64,000 bases of DNA from Fluviibacter phosphoraccumulans_A (GTDB taxonomy: Bacteria; Pseudomonadota; Gammaproteobacteria; Burkholderiales; Rhodocyclaceae), in the NCBI GenBank assembly GCA_036287865.1, contig CP126743.1, positions 1,178,001 through 1,242,000 on the forward strand. Direction: 5' to 3'. Positions 17,474 through 27,719 of this stretch are shown piece after piece; positions within the stretch are counted from its first letter, which is position 1, and each line of letters begins with the position of its first letter. A model generated the notes under the pieces. That model was not told where the DNA came from, did not search any database, and was given only the letters and a program-made list of their open reading frames with translations. The position numbers and the translations under genes are program-made.

Positions 17474-18658
17474 TCAGGCCACAGCAGCAAAGCGCTGCAG
17501 CTGACTCAAAACCTTATCGAGCTGACCGAGCAAACGATCAACATCTTCAATGGTGCTTACGCCATAAGGCATCATGCCCAGACTGATACGAATCGCGCCT
17601 TTAGCCAGCAATGGATCCACGCCCATGGCCAGCAGTACCGCAGACACGCCATCTTTACCCGACCCACAGGCCACGCCACTCGAAATCGCAATACCTTGCC
17701 GATCCAGTAGCGATACCAGCGTTTCGCCGTCGACACCGGGAAACGCCGCGAAAGTCGTATTGGACAAACGTGCAGCTGTATGCGAGAAAACTACGGCACC
17801 CCGGCTTTTAAGCCAGGATTCCAGATGTTGTTGCAAGATTCTGGCCTGGGCGATGCGCGCCTCAAGATGCGTCGCGGCACGCGCACAGGCCACGCCGAAA
17901 CCGACGATGGCTGCAACGTTCTCCGTACCGGAACGCAAGCCCTGCTCCTGACCACCGCCATACACCAGCGGCATCAGCGGCAACTGGCGATCACGCACCA
18001 GCACAGCCGCTCCCTTGGGGCCGCCAATCTTATGCGCAGACAGGGTTAACGCATCGACCCCCGCCGCGTTCAACTGACGGAAGCTCAAAGGGTGTTTACC
18101 AAATGCCTGCACTGCATCGGTATGAAAACAGCACGCAGGATCGCGATCTGCTTTGTATTGCCCAGCGAGCTGCGCTACCGGCTGCAGTACGCCGGTTTCA
18201 TTATTCGCAGACATCACAGACAGCAAGCGCGTTTGCTCAGGTAGAGCCGACACGCCTGCCTTTTCAGCGACGCCCGATTCATTTACAGCCAGTTCACTAA
18301 CAGCCCAACCGGCACGACCTAAAGCGCGCACAGGTTCAGCCACACAAGGGTGTTCAATCGATGTACAGGCAACACCCGCTGGCTTACCCGCTTCGGCAAG
18401 CCAGGCATCAGCATAGCCACGCACCAGCAGATTGTTGGCCTCGCTACCGCTGGCAGTAAAAATCACTTCGGTTGGATCTGCATCTATCGCTGCAGCGACC
18501 TGCTCGCGGGCCTGTTCTACCGCACGACGTGCCTCACGGCCAGCCGTGTAGGTTGCCGACGCATTGGCGAAGTTTGCCCCCATGTAAGGCAACATGGCTT
18601 CAAGCACAAACGGATCCAGCGGGGTGGTCGCGTTATGGTCGAAGTAAAGCGTCGACAT
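17474..18658 (-). CDS. Second cysteine desulfurase (NifS/IscS-like paralogue)
   Basis: This 394-residue PLP enzyme of the NifS/IscS branch starts MSTLYFDHNATTPLDP. It carries H103 (IEHPC), PLP lysine K210 in TLSAHKIGGPKG and a candidate catalytic cysteine C331 in SSGVACGSGKDG. The active loop differs clearly from IscS (ACTSAS replaced by ACGSGK), and the sequence is divergent along its length. It stands between iscR and iscS, so it is expected to be controlled by IscR. It may supply sulfur under other conditions or to other acceptors; that role is inference. Confidence 0.88.
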   Translation of the reverse strand: MSTLYFDHNATTPLDPFVLEAMLPYMGANFANASATYTAGREARRAVEQAREQVAAAIDADPTEVIFTASGSEANNLLVRGYADAWLAEAGKPAGVACTSIEHPCVAEPVRALGRAGWAVSELAVNESGVAEKAGVSALPEQTRLLSVMSANNETGVLQPVAQLAGQYKADRDPACCFHTDAVQAFGKHPLSFRQLNAAGVDALTLSAHKIGGPKGAAVLVRDRQLPLMPLVYGGGQEQGLRSGTENVAAIVGFGVACARAATHLEARIAQARILQQHLESWLKSRGAVVFSHTAARLSNTTFAAFPGVDGETLVSLLDRQGIAISSGVACGSGKDGVSAVLLAMGVDPLLAKGAIRISLGMMPYGVSTIEDVDRLLGQLDKVLSQLQRFAAVA

Positions 18659-18666
18659 GGTCTAAC

Positions 18667-19140
18667 TCAGGCAGCCTGTGCAACACTGAAAGACACGGTC
18701 TTTGAATCCGACTTGGCGGATTGGGCCGCGATTTTCTTACGCTGCTTTTCCACCAGTTCAGACAATGTCACCGATGCCAGGTAATCGAGCATCTTGCGAT
18801 TCAGCGTCGACCACAGATCATGCGTCATGCAACGATGATCTGATTTGCAATTCTCGAGGCCACCGCACTGGGTTGCATCCATCGGCTCGTCCACAGCCAG
18901 AATGACATCTGCTACCGTAATCTCGACCGCATCACGGCCAAGACAATAGCCACCACCGGGCCCGCGCACGCTCTCCACAATCTTGTGTCGACGCAGCTTG
19001 GCGAAGAGCTGTTCCAGATAAGACAGGGAAATATTCTGCCGCTCACTAATCGATGCCAGTGTGACCGGACGGCCACCGACAAAGAGTGCCAGATCAATCA
19101 TGGCAGTGACTGCAAAGCGGCCTTTGGTCGTTAATCTCAT
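18667..19140 (-). CDS. iscR: Iron-sulfur cluster regulator IscR
   Basis: IscR is an Rrf2-family repressor that senses the Fe-S state and represses the isc operon when it holds a [2Fe-2S] cluster. The start at 19140 gives MRLTTKGRFAVTAMIDLAL, the usual N-terminus, with GGGAGG 6 bases upstream. The 157-residue protein has an N-terminal winged helix and cluster ligands C92, C98 and C104 plus H107, numbered as in E. coli. It is the first gene of the operon. Confidence 0.97.
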   Translation of the reverse strand: MRLTTKGRFAVTAMIDLALFVGGRPVTLASISERQNISLSYLEQLFAKLRRHKIVESVRGPGGGYCLGRDAVEITVADVILAVDEPMDATQCGGLENCKSDHRCMTHDLWSTLNRKMLDYLASVTLSELVEKQRKKIAAQSAKSDSKTVSFSVAQAA

Positions 19141-19195
19141 AATGCCTCCCGTTGGGATTGGGGCTGGTTTTAACTGAATGGGTGCGCTGTGCACT

Positions 19196-19220
19196 ATATC
19201 CAACTATTTGAGTCAACTAT
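19196..19220 (-). promoter_or_regulatory. IscR type 1 binding site
   Basis: The 25 bases on the minus strand, beginning ATAGTTGACTC and ending GTTGGATAT, agree with 22 of 25 positions of the E. coli IscR type 1 consensus as I recall it. The site overlaps the -10 element of the iscR promoter and the start of the transcript, which fits autorepression by cluster-loaded IscR. Confidence 0.75.
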
Positions 19221-19245
19221 ACAGCATTTGGCTGCAATTAGTCAA
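19216..19245 (-). promoter_or_regulatory. iscR-isc operon promoter
   Basis: TTGACT (19240-19245) and TATAGT (19216-19221) on the minus strand are separated by 18 bases and lie about 75-105 bases before iscR. The -35 hexamer is embedded in the last codons of cysE, with TTGAC supplied by its Val-Asp-stop end. Confidence 0.65.
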
Positions 19246-19990
19246 CTATTTTGCTCAGGTATTGCGGATCAAACTTATCGGCAACCGAATTGGCCTCTTC
19301 CACCTGCATACCTGAAGCTTCCAGTTTTTTAAATAGTTGCTCGAGGCGCTGATCGGTTTCCGCGGCATGTTCGAGTAATGCGTGCAAAGCCTTGGCGTAA
19401 GGATCGCTGGCATCGCGGTTAATCGCATAAGCCGTAAAACCCAGCTTGGCCGCCTGTGGCGACGTGTCCTGAGCTTTTTCGTTCTCGATAATGCGTGCCG
19501 GGTTGCCGACCACAGTGGCCCCTTCAGGCACATCTTTCACCACCACAGCATCACTGCCTACACGGGCACCTGCACCGATCGTGATCGGACCCAGCACCTT
19601 GGCACTGGCACCTACGACGACACCCGACTTCAGGGTTGGGTGTCGACGGCCTTTATTCCAGCTCGTACCGCCGAGCGTTACCCCGTGATACAGCGTCACA
19701 TCATCTTCAATAATGGCGGTCTCGCCGATCACCACACCCATACCGTGATCAATAAAAAAACGACGGCCAATCGTTGCCCCGGGGTGGATTTCAATCCCCG
19801 TGAGAAAGCGTGATATATGGGAAACAAAACGCGCCAGCCAGTAAAAATGCCACTGCCATAAGCGGTGCGCCAGGCGATGGAACGTCATGGCATGCACGCC
19901 AGGATAGCACGTCACAATCTCCAGCGTCGATCGCGCGGCAGGGTCGCGTTCGAAGATGGAGCGGATATCTTCCCGGATGGCATTAAACAT
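19238..19990 (-). CDS. cysE: Serine O-acetyltransferase
   Basis: CysE makes O-acetylserine, the precursor of cysteine. The 250-residue protein has a helical N-terminus followed by a left-handed beta-helix of hexapeptide repeats, with DHGMGVVIGETA, HGVTLGGTSWNKG and RHPTLKSGVVVGA as the active-site region. The gene lies directly upstream of iscR and ends within the iscR promoter. This places cysteine synthesis beside its use in the isc operon. Confidence 0.96.
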   Translation of the reverse strand: MFNAIREDIRSIFERDPAARSTLEIVTCYPGVHAMTFHRLAHRLWQWHFYWLARFVSHISRFLTGIEIHPGATIGRRFFIDHGMGVVIGETAIIEDDVTLYHGVTLGGTSWNKGRRHPTLKSGVVVGASAKVLGPITIGAGARVGSDAVVVKDVPEGATVVGNPARIIENEKAQDTSPQAAKLGFTAYAINRDASDPYAKALHALLEHAAETDQRLEQLFKKLEASGMQVEEANSVADKFDPQYLSKIVD

Positions 19991-20074
19991 GGTGATCTTG
20001 GCGTCTGGTTTTGTGGTTTGAAAAGGCTTTAAATCAACCTTTCGACGCTTGCCATTGTACTAATTCCGACTTTT

Positions 20075-20881
20075 TTAATCAACCTTGTTCGGGGTTTTCA
20101 GGGCAGAAATAATGCCCCGCAGAATATTCACTTCATCGGCTTCCAGACGGGTACGCTCGAAGATGCGACGGATTTTGGGCATCAGGCGACGTGGCTTTTG
20201 CGGATCATGGAATCCCGCCTCGATCATCGCCAGTTCCAGATGGCGATAAAACCCTTCAACCGCATCGACCGTAGCCAGCGGTGATGCATAACGTGTTGCA
20301 CCCGTATCCACGGCCGCGGTATTGCCAGATACCTCTTTCAACAGATAAGTCATGATCTGCACCGCTGCCCCCAGATTGAGCGAGCCATACTCGGGATTCG
20401 TCGCAATACTCACTTCGGACCGGCAATGCTGCAGTTCTTCGTTGGTCAGGCCGTTCGTTTCATTGCCAAAAACAAACGCCGATAGCGCCCCTTGCGCGCC
20501 ACCCTGCTGCCAGTAGGTATGCGCAGCTGCAACGGCCGCCTTGGGCGCCAAAGGCTCCGGCCCCAGCTCGCGGGCGCGTACTGTCATCCCGAAAGCACCC
20601 GTGCACCCTGCCAGCGCCTCGCTCAGGCTATCCACCACACGGCACCCAGTAACCAGATCGGCGGCACCCGAGGCTCGGCGAATAGCCACATCATCCACAG
20701 CGCACAAGGGGTTAACCAGAATCAACTGCGCTACGCTGGCGTTGTAACCCAGCCCCATGGTTTTCATGGCACGCGCCGCCGCGCCGATATTTCCGGGATG
20801 CGATGGCCGGCACAGCACAATACGCTGACAATCCAGAAAGGGCGTTGTCGGTAAATCCGGTTGGGCAAAATCGTCAGTCAT
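20075..20881 (-). CDS. trmJ: tRNA (cytidine/uridine-2'-O-)-methyltransferase TrmJ
   Basis: TrmJ methylates the ribose of position 32 in tRNA. The start at 20881 (MTDDFAQPDLP) gives 268 residues. The SPOUT-fold motifs are LCRPSHPGNIGAAARAMKTMG, FVFGNETNGLTNEEL and NPEYGSLNLGAAVQIM, the last forming the knotted SAM site. It is divergent from suhB. Confidence 0.95.
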   Translation of the reverse strand: MTDDFAQPDLPTTPFLDCQRIVLCRPSHPGNIGAAARAMKTMGLGYNASVAQLILVNPLCAVDDVAIRRASGAADLVTGCRVVDSLSEALAGCTGAFGMTVRARELGPEPLAPKAAVAAAHTYWQQGGAQGALSAFVFGNETNGLTNEELQHCRSEVSIATNPEYGSLNLGAAVQIMTYLLKEVSGNTAAVDTGATRYASPLATVDAVEGFYRHLELAMIEAGFHDPQKPRRLMPKIRRIFERTRLEADEVNILRGIISALKTPNKVD

Positions 20882-20997
20882 GGGTATTTCAGTACAGGTA
20901 AAAGGTGTGGCATTGGTCGACCAGCGCGCTGCCAACAGGTACAATAGCGCCAATCGCGCGAACGAACCTCGTTTGCCACTTGTTCTGTGTCCCTGAT

Positions 20998-21795
20998 ATG
21001 CATCCCTTTCTTAATGTTGCCGTTAAGGCCGCACGTCGTGCCGGTCAGATTATCAACCGCGCTGCCCTCGAAATCGAGAACCTTCAGGTTGCCCGCAAAG
21101 GCCAGAGTGACTACGTCACCCAGGCTGATCGTGCTGCAGAGGATGCTATCAAGGAAATCCTGCTCGATGCCTATCCGAACCACGGCATTCTAGCGGAAGA
21201 ATCGGGCAGCACTCATGCAGATGCCGAGTTCCAGTGGATCATTGACCCACTCGACGGCACCACCAACTTTATTCATGGCTTCCCGCAATATGCGGTATCG
21301 ATCGCCCTCACCCAGAATGGACAGTTGGCCCACGGCGTGATCTACGATCCGATGCGCAACGAACTCTTCACCGCCAGCAAGGGCAGTGGTGCGTTCCTGA
21401 ATGACCGCCGCATCCGCGTAAGCCGCAGCGACCGCCTAGCCGATTCGCTCATCGGCACAGGATTCCCTTATCGCATTTTTGACCGTGTTGATAACTACAT
21501 GGGCGCTTTCCGTGAACTCACTGAAAAAACCGCCGGCATGCGCCGTCCGGGCGCAGCATCGCTGGACCTGGCCTATGTGGCAGCGGGTCGTCTCGATGGT
21601 TTCTGGGAGTTCGGCCTGGCACCATGGGATATGGCGGCTGGCACTCTGATGATTCTTGAAGCCGGCGGCTTTGTTACGGATCTGAGTGGCGATGGCGACT
21701 ATCTCAAAACCAGTGATGTCGTTGCAGGCACGCCGAAAGTACACACGCCGCTATTACAGATCGTTCAGAAGCATCTGACAAAGACCAGCGCCTAA
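20998..21795 (+). CDS. suhB: Inositol monophosphatase family protein SuhB
   Basis: SuhB is a Mg-dependent inositol-1-monophosphatase that in enterobacteria also takes part in rRNA antitermination. The start at 20998 gives 265 residues beginning MHPFLNVAVKAARRAGQII. Metal and active-site motifs are ILAEESG, WIIDPLDGTTNFIHGFP and the C-terminal GFWEFGLAPWDMAAGTLMILEAGG region. mutS begins 28 bases later. Confidence 0.95.
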   Translation: MHPFLNVAVKAARRAGQIINRAALEIENLQVARKGQSDYVTQADRAAEDAIKEILLDAYPNHGILAEESGSTHADAEFQWIIDPLDGTTNFIHGFPQYAVSIALTQNGQLAHGVIYDPMRNELFTASKGSGAFLNDRRIRVSRSDRLADSLIGTGFPYRIFDRVDNYMGAFRELTEKTAGMRRPGAASLDLAYVAAGRLDGFWEFGLAPWDMAAGTLMILEAGGFVTDLSGDGDYLKTSDVVAGTPKVHTPLLQIVQKHLTKTSA

Positions 21796-21823
21796 GTTCA
21801 GCAATACCGGGGTCCTTGCCGAT

Positions 21824-24493
21824 ATGAGCAAAAAGAACGCCACCGCAGAGACCCCGGAACAGACTTTGACGCCAATGATGCGTCAGTACCTTTCGATTAA
21901 GGAAAGCGTACCCGATACCCTGCTCTTCTATCGTCTCGGCGATTTCTACGAGCTGTTCCAGAGCGATGCCGAAAAGGCAGCGCGCATACTCGATATCACC
22001 CTCACCAAGCGTGGCCAGACCCCTATGGCCGGTGTGCCATTCCACGCCGCCGATCAGTACATTGCCCGTTTGATCAAGGCCGGTGAGTCGGTCGCCATCT
22101 GTGAACAGATCGGTGACCCGGCCACCTCCAAAGGACCGGTTGAGCGCGCCATCAGCCGCATCATCACACCGGGCACCGTTAGCGATGCCACGCTCATGGA
22201 TGAGCGCCGGGAAAACCATCTCATGGCGCTCTTTCCCGCCGGTGCCCGTTGGGGTGCCGCCTGGATTTCTCTGGCGGCAGGCCGTATTACCCTGAGTGAA
22301 ATCCCCGCAGATCAGGTGAGCACCCTACTCGGGCGCATTGAGCCTACCGAACTTCTCGTACCAGAGACGCACTCCTGGCAGGAAGCCAATCACAAACCGC
22401 TGCGCCGGGCCGATTGGCTATTTGATGCCGAAAGCGGCGCCCGTACCCTGTGTGCTGCACTCAAGGTTAGCGCGCTCAACGCCTACGGGATTGACGCCAA
22501 CGAAGACCAGCCCGCGCTCGCCGCTGCCAGTGCGCTCCTCGATTACATCCAGGCAACGCAGCTCCGTAAACCCGAGATGCTGGGCATCGGCCAGCTACTG
22601 GTCGAGCGACCCAATCAATATCTGCGCATGGATGCGATTACCCGGCGCAATCTCGAACTCACCGAATCGCTCCGCCTGGCAGCTGGCCCCAATGCCGAAT
22701 CCACCACGCTATTCAGCATTCTCGATCAAACCATGACGAGCATGGGGGCACGCGCCCTGCGTCATGCCCTGCATCACCCATCGGCCGACGATGTGATTCC
22801 GGGAAATCGCCACCAGTTAATCGACATCCTGCTTGATCGTACCGATCTACTGGATTCGTTGCGCGCCCTGCTACGCAACTTTTGCGACATTGAACGTATT
22901 GCCGGTCGCATTGCCTTGCAATCAGTCCGCCCCCGCGAGCTTGCCGCCCTGCGCGACACCCTGCTGCGATGGCCAACACTTTCAACGTTGCTTAGCCAGA
23001 TCGAAGCCGCTTCTCTCAACCAGGCAGCGTTACAACAACTCACCAGCATCATTGAGGCAAGCGCACCTGCCGTAGTCGGCGAGCTACTCTCCGCATCGCT
23101 ACAGAATGAACCGGCGCTCAACATCCGTGATGGTGGCGTTATCGCCGATGGCTACGATGCTGACCTTGATGAGCTCCGTCAGATCCAGACCCATTGCGGC
23201 GACTTCCTGCTGGATCTGGAAACCAGCGAACGAGAAGCCACAGGTATCAGCACGCTTAAGGTGGAATACAACCGGGTCCATGGTTTCTACATCGAAGTCT
23301 CGCAAGCCCAGTCGGCTAAAGTGCCCGAGCATTACCGCCGTCGACAGACCCTGAAGAATGCCGAGCGCTACATCACGCCCGAACTCAAGGCATTTGAAGA
23401 CAAAGCGCTCTCCGCTCAGGATCACGCCCTTGCCCGTGAAAAGCAGTTATACGAAACGATGCTCGAACAGCTTCAAACGCATGTCACGGCCATCAAATCC
23501 CTGGCCAGCGACATTGCCGAACTGGATCTCGTGGGCAGCTTCACCCAGACTGCGCATGAGCGTGGCTGGGCCCGCCCCGTCTTTAGCCCGATTCCCGAAA
23601 TTGATATCAGCGAGGGTCGCCACCCGGTTGTTGAACAGTCGCTGCGTAAAGACGGCAAACCTTTTGTCGAAAACGACACGCGTCTGCACCCGGATCGTCA
23701 GTGTCTGTTAATCACCGGCCCCAACATGGGCGGTAAATCCACCTTCATGCGGCAAACAGCGCTCATCGTTTTGCTGGCGCGTATCGGCAGCTATGTACCG
23801 GCGCGTGCGGCGCGTATCGGACGCATTACTGTCCTGTTTACCCGCATCGGTGCATCGGACGATCTGGCTTCCGGTCGTTCCACCTTCATGGTGGAAATGA
23901 CCGAAACCGCAGCAATTCTTAACCAGGCCGATGCCAACAGCCTGGTGCTCATGGATGAAATCGGGCGCGGCACCTCAACCTTTGATGGCCTCGCGCTTGC
24001 CTCTGCCGTACTCAAACAGGTTCTGCGCCAGAACAAATCACTCACGCTCTTCGCCACGCATTACTTCGAGCTGACCCGCCTCAGCGAAAAGTTCAAGCAA
24101 CTGGAGAACGTACATCTGAATGCCGTTGAACACCACGATCGTATTGTGTTCCAGCACCGCGTGCAGCCCGGCTCGGCTAACCAGAGTTATGGGATCGAAG
24201 TTGCATCGCTCGCCGGCATTCCTGCTTCGGTGGTACGTGATGCGCGGCGGACGCTGCTCGAGCTGGAAGCGCAATCGGTTCAACATAGCCAGAGCACCGA
24301 AGACTGCAACAATCCGTCCGACTTCTTTGATATAGACCATACCGTGTCGGAAGTCGCAGACAACACCGCAGCGCAGATCACCGGCATTGAGCATGCGCTC
24401 ATTGAAGAAATCGCAGCCCTCGACCCGGATAGCCTCACGCCCAGACAGGCACTCGATGCCCTGTATCATCTCAAGAATATCTCAAAGCATTAG
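21824..24493 (+). CDS. mutS: DNA mismatch repair protein MutS
   Basis: MutS recognises mismatches and starts repair with MutL. The 889-residue protein has the mismatch-contacting F-Y-E motif at residues 41-43 (RLGDFYELF), the connector and core/lever domains, and Walker A GPNMGGKSTFMRQTA. Walker B lies near LVLMDEIGRGTSTFDG, and a C-terminal helix-turn-helix/dimerisation region follows. Length and domains are complete. The next gene starts 5 bases after the stop. Confidence 0.97.
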   Translation: MSKKNATAETPEQTLTPMMRQYLSIKESVPDTLLFYRLGDFYELFQSDAEKAARILDITLTKRGQTPMAGVPFHAADQYIARLIKAGESVAICEQIGDPATSKGPVERAISRIITPGTVSDATLMDERRENHLMALFPAGARWGAAWISLAAGRITLSEIPADQVSTLLGRIEPTELLVPETHSWQEANHKPLRRADWLFDAESGARTLCAALKVSALNAYGIDANEDQPALAAASALLDYIQATQLRKPEMLGIGQLLVERPNQYLRMDAITRRNLELTESLRLAAGPNAESTTLFSILDQTMTSMGARALRHALHHPSADDVIPGNRHQLIDILLDRTDLLDSLRALLRNFCDIERIAGRIALQSVRPRELAALRDTLLRWPTLSTLLSQIEAASLNQAALQQLTSIIEASAPAVVGELLSASLQNEPALNIRDGGVIADGYDADLDELRQIQTHCGDFLLDLETSEREATGISTLKVEYNRVHGFYIEVSQAQSAKVPEHYRRRQTLKNAERYITPELKAFEDKALSAQDHALAREKQLYETMLEQLQTHVTAIKSLASDIAELDLVGSFTQTAHERGWARPVFSPIPEIDISEGRHPVVEQSLRKDGKPFVENDTRLHPDRQCLLITGPNMGGKSTFMRQTALIVLLARIGSYVPARAARIGRITVLFTRIGASDDLASGRSTFMVEMTETAAILNQADANSLVLMDEIGRGTSTFDGLALASAVLKQVLRQNKSLTLFATHYFELTRLSEKFKQLENVHLNAVEHHDRIVFQHRVQPGSANQSYGIEVASLAGIPASVVRDARRTLLELEAQSVQHSQSTEDCNNPSDFFDIDHTVSEVADNTAAQITGIEHALIEEIAALDPDSLTPRQALDALYHLKNISKH

Positions 24494-24498
24494 TCCAC

Positions 24499-25506
24499 AT
24501 GACGCAACGTCTGCCCGCAACCTTTAACCGCTATGCTCGGCGAATCCTCCTCGCTGCCGTACTGTGCTGCAGCCAGAGCCTCTGGGCCAGCAGCCTTACC
24601 TTCGCACTCTTTGGCGATGTCTACATGACACCGGAGCATCAGGGCTATCTCAAAGGCATGCTGGCCGATATGGCCGCCAAGGGTTCCGAACTGGCCATAT
24701 CTACCGGTGGCCTCAAGCCTGCCGACCAGAACTGTAAAGACAGCAATCTGCTAGCCGCCTACCCGATTATGGCCGCAGCGCCGCTGCCCACCTTTTATGT
24801 ACCCGGCGATGCCGAATGGCTGCTCTGCGGCAAAAACGCCAACGGCAACTTCACCCCTGAAGAGCGGCTCAATCTGCTCCGAAAAACCTACTATCAATCC
24901 GATCGTAGCCTCGGCCAACCTAGCTTACCGCTGATTCGTCAGGCAGATTATCCGGAACACATGCGGTGGCAATCGGGGCCGGCCCTTTTTATTACGCTCT
25001 CGTCCCCCAACAACATCAGCGTCGATCGTAAAAACATCGCCGCCACGGAATCTCGGATAAGCGCCGTCGAGGCGTGGATCAAAAACGCCTTTAGCGAAGC
25101 ACACAAACAAGACATCACCATGCTCGTGATGGTTATGCCCCATCAGCTTAAGTTCGACACCCCCGAGGCCGATAGCAAAGCTCCCCCTGAAAAGCCGCTG
25201 CTGGCTAATCTGATCCTATCGGAAACCATGGCGTTTCCAGGTCAGGTGCTCATGGTTCATGGCGGCAACGGCGTGCATCGTATCGACCACCCGCTACTGA
25301 ACCCGGATAATCAGCTACCGCTGCAGAACTTCACGCGTGTTGAAACCTACGGCGCCTTACAACAGGGTTGGGTGCAGGTAAAAATCGAGCGCAATAAAAA
25401 GTCCGGTGACGATCTCGTACACCGGACTGAATTTCTATTTGAATCCTACCCCTGGCCGCCACTCGATATGAAGGCCGGTGAGGAAGATCCCTCAACAACC
25501 AATTAG
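24499..25506 (+). CDS. Exported metallophosphoesterase-like protein with degenerate motifs
   Basis: The 335-residue protein begins with a signal peptide (about residues 1-30, hydrophobic LLAAVLCCSQSLWA before the cleavage region). The mature part resembles a calcineurin-like phosphoesterase in layout: FALFGDVYM, then STGGLKPADQNC, VPGDAEWLLC, VMVMPHQ and MVHGGNGVHR. The classic metal ligands are altered: DxH reads DVY and GNHD reads GDAEW. It may therefore be inactive, bind metal differently, or be a different fold. It is coupled to mutS, and its stop overlaps that of slyD. I cannot assign a substrate. Confidence 0.7.
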   Translation: MTQRLPATFNRYARRILLAAVLCCSQSLWASSLTFALFGDVYMTPEHQGYLKGMLADMAAKGSELAISTGGLKPADQNCKDSNLLAAYPIMAAAPLPTFYVPGDAEWLLCGKNANGNFTPEERLNLLRKTYYQSDRSLGQPSLPLIRQADYPEHMRWQSGPALFITLSSPNNISVDRKNIAATESRISAVEAWIKNAFSEAHKQDITMLVMVMPHQLKFDTPEADSKAPPEKPLLANLILSETMAFPGQVLMVHGGNGVHRIDHPLLNPDNQLPLQNFTRVETYGALQQGWVQVKIERNKKSGDDLVHRTEFLFESYPWPPLDMKAGEEDPSTTN

Positions 25507-26015
25507 TGCATGACCACCTGCGGCGCTTCGCCGTCTTCGTCGTCATCATCCACGCACTCGTCTTCCAGCTCTTCGGCCGTTGCCGGGCGCACATCACGTA
25601 CCGTGCACGTGAATACCAGCGACATACCCGCTAGCGGATGGTTGCCATCGAGCACTACTTTGCCATCGGCCACATCGGTGACGCGGTAGATCACGATATC
25701 GTCTTCGTCCGAACTTTCAGGCGCACCTTCGAACTGCATGCCCACTTTGGTTTCCTTCGGAAAGCGCGACAGTTCTTCAATCTGTACCAACTCGGAGTCG
25801 TAGTCGCCATAAGCCTCTTCAGGCTGCAGCTTCACCGTGACCGACTCACCCACCTTCTTACCTTCCAGGGTTTCTTCAATACGGTCAAAAATGTCACCAA
25901 AGCCGCCATGCAGATAGCGGATCGGGTTACGACCATCATCAACCACCTGGCCATCCGAATCGGTAACGCTGTAATCCAGCGTCACAACAGTATTACGGTG
26001 AACGAGTCCGGTCAT
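25503..26015 (-). CDS. slyD: FKBP-type peptidyl-prolyl isomerase, SlyD-like
   Basis: SlyD-type proteins are cytoplasmic prolyl isomerases and chaperones with an insert-in-flap domain. The start at 26015 (MTGLVHRNTVVTLDYS) has AAGGA upstream and gives 170 residues. The FKBP strands around IRYLHGGFGDIFDRIEETLEGKKVGE and HPLAGMSLVF are clear, with the flap insert between. The C-terminus is acidic (DECVDDDDEDGE) rather than the histidine/cysteine-rich nickel-binding tail of E. coli SlyD. Its start overlaps the ftsB end. Confidence 0.9.
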   Translation of the reverse strand: MTGLVHRNTVVTLDYSVTDSDGQVVDDGRNPIRYLHGGFGDIFDRIEETLEGKKVGESVTVKLQPEEAYGDYDSELVQIEELSRFPKETKVGMQFEGAPESSDEDDIVIYRVTDVADGKVVLDGNHPLAGMSLVFTCTVRDVRPATAEELEDECVDDDDEDGEAPQVVMH

Positions 26016-26364
26016 TGTTTTCCTTGTCAGAGTCAGGCTTGGCCGCATCGGTTTTGGCGGCATCAGGCGCCGCAGGGTCGGCTGCCACTTTCTTGCGCTG
26101 GGGTAGCTGATAAAACACTTCATCAGGCTTCACCATACCCAGCTCAAACCGGGAGCGTTCTTCAACCGCTTCCAGGCCAGATTTCAGATTACGTGTTTCA
26201 GCTTCCAGACCTGCATTACGCAGCTCCAGCTGGCGATTCATCTCACGCTGCTGACGCAGCTGGGCATCGCTTTCCCACACCTTCAACCAGCCACCCTTAC
26301 CCAGCCACAGTGTATACTGAATCACCACAGCCAGGCCAAGCAGAAAAGCGGTTGAAGGACGCAT
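25993..26364 (-). CDS. ftsB: Cell division protein FtsB
   Basis: FtsB is a bitopic divisome protein that joins FtsL and FtsQ. The 123-residue protein has one N-terminal membrane helix (about residues 5-22), then a coiled coil with repeated Q/E/L (LRQQREMNRQLELRNAGLEAE). An unusually long alanine/proline/lysine-rich tail of about 30 residues follows. It lies 9 bases after eno, the standard arrangement in proteobacteria. Confidence 0.92.
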   Translation of the reverse strand: MRPSTAFLLGLAVVIQYTLWLGKGGWLKVWESDAQLRQQREMNRQLELRNAGLEAETRNLKSGLEAVEERSRFELGMVKPDEVFYQLPQRKKVAADPAAPDAAKTDAAKPDSDKENNDRTRSP

Positions 26365-26373
26365 GGGGTTTTA

Positions 26374-27657
<1,284 letters not shown>

Positions 27658-27719
27658 GGTCAGGCCTTTCTTTGTAGATATTTAAATACGTAGTGGTTTA
27701 AACAGGACGTCAAAGTACT

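Noticed and set aside
20913..20945. A promoter for suhB built on TACAAT at 20940-20945
   Set aside because: No acceptable -35 stands at the right spacing, so I did not list it as a feature.
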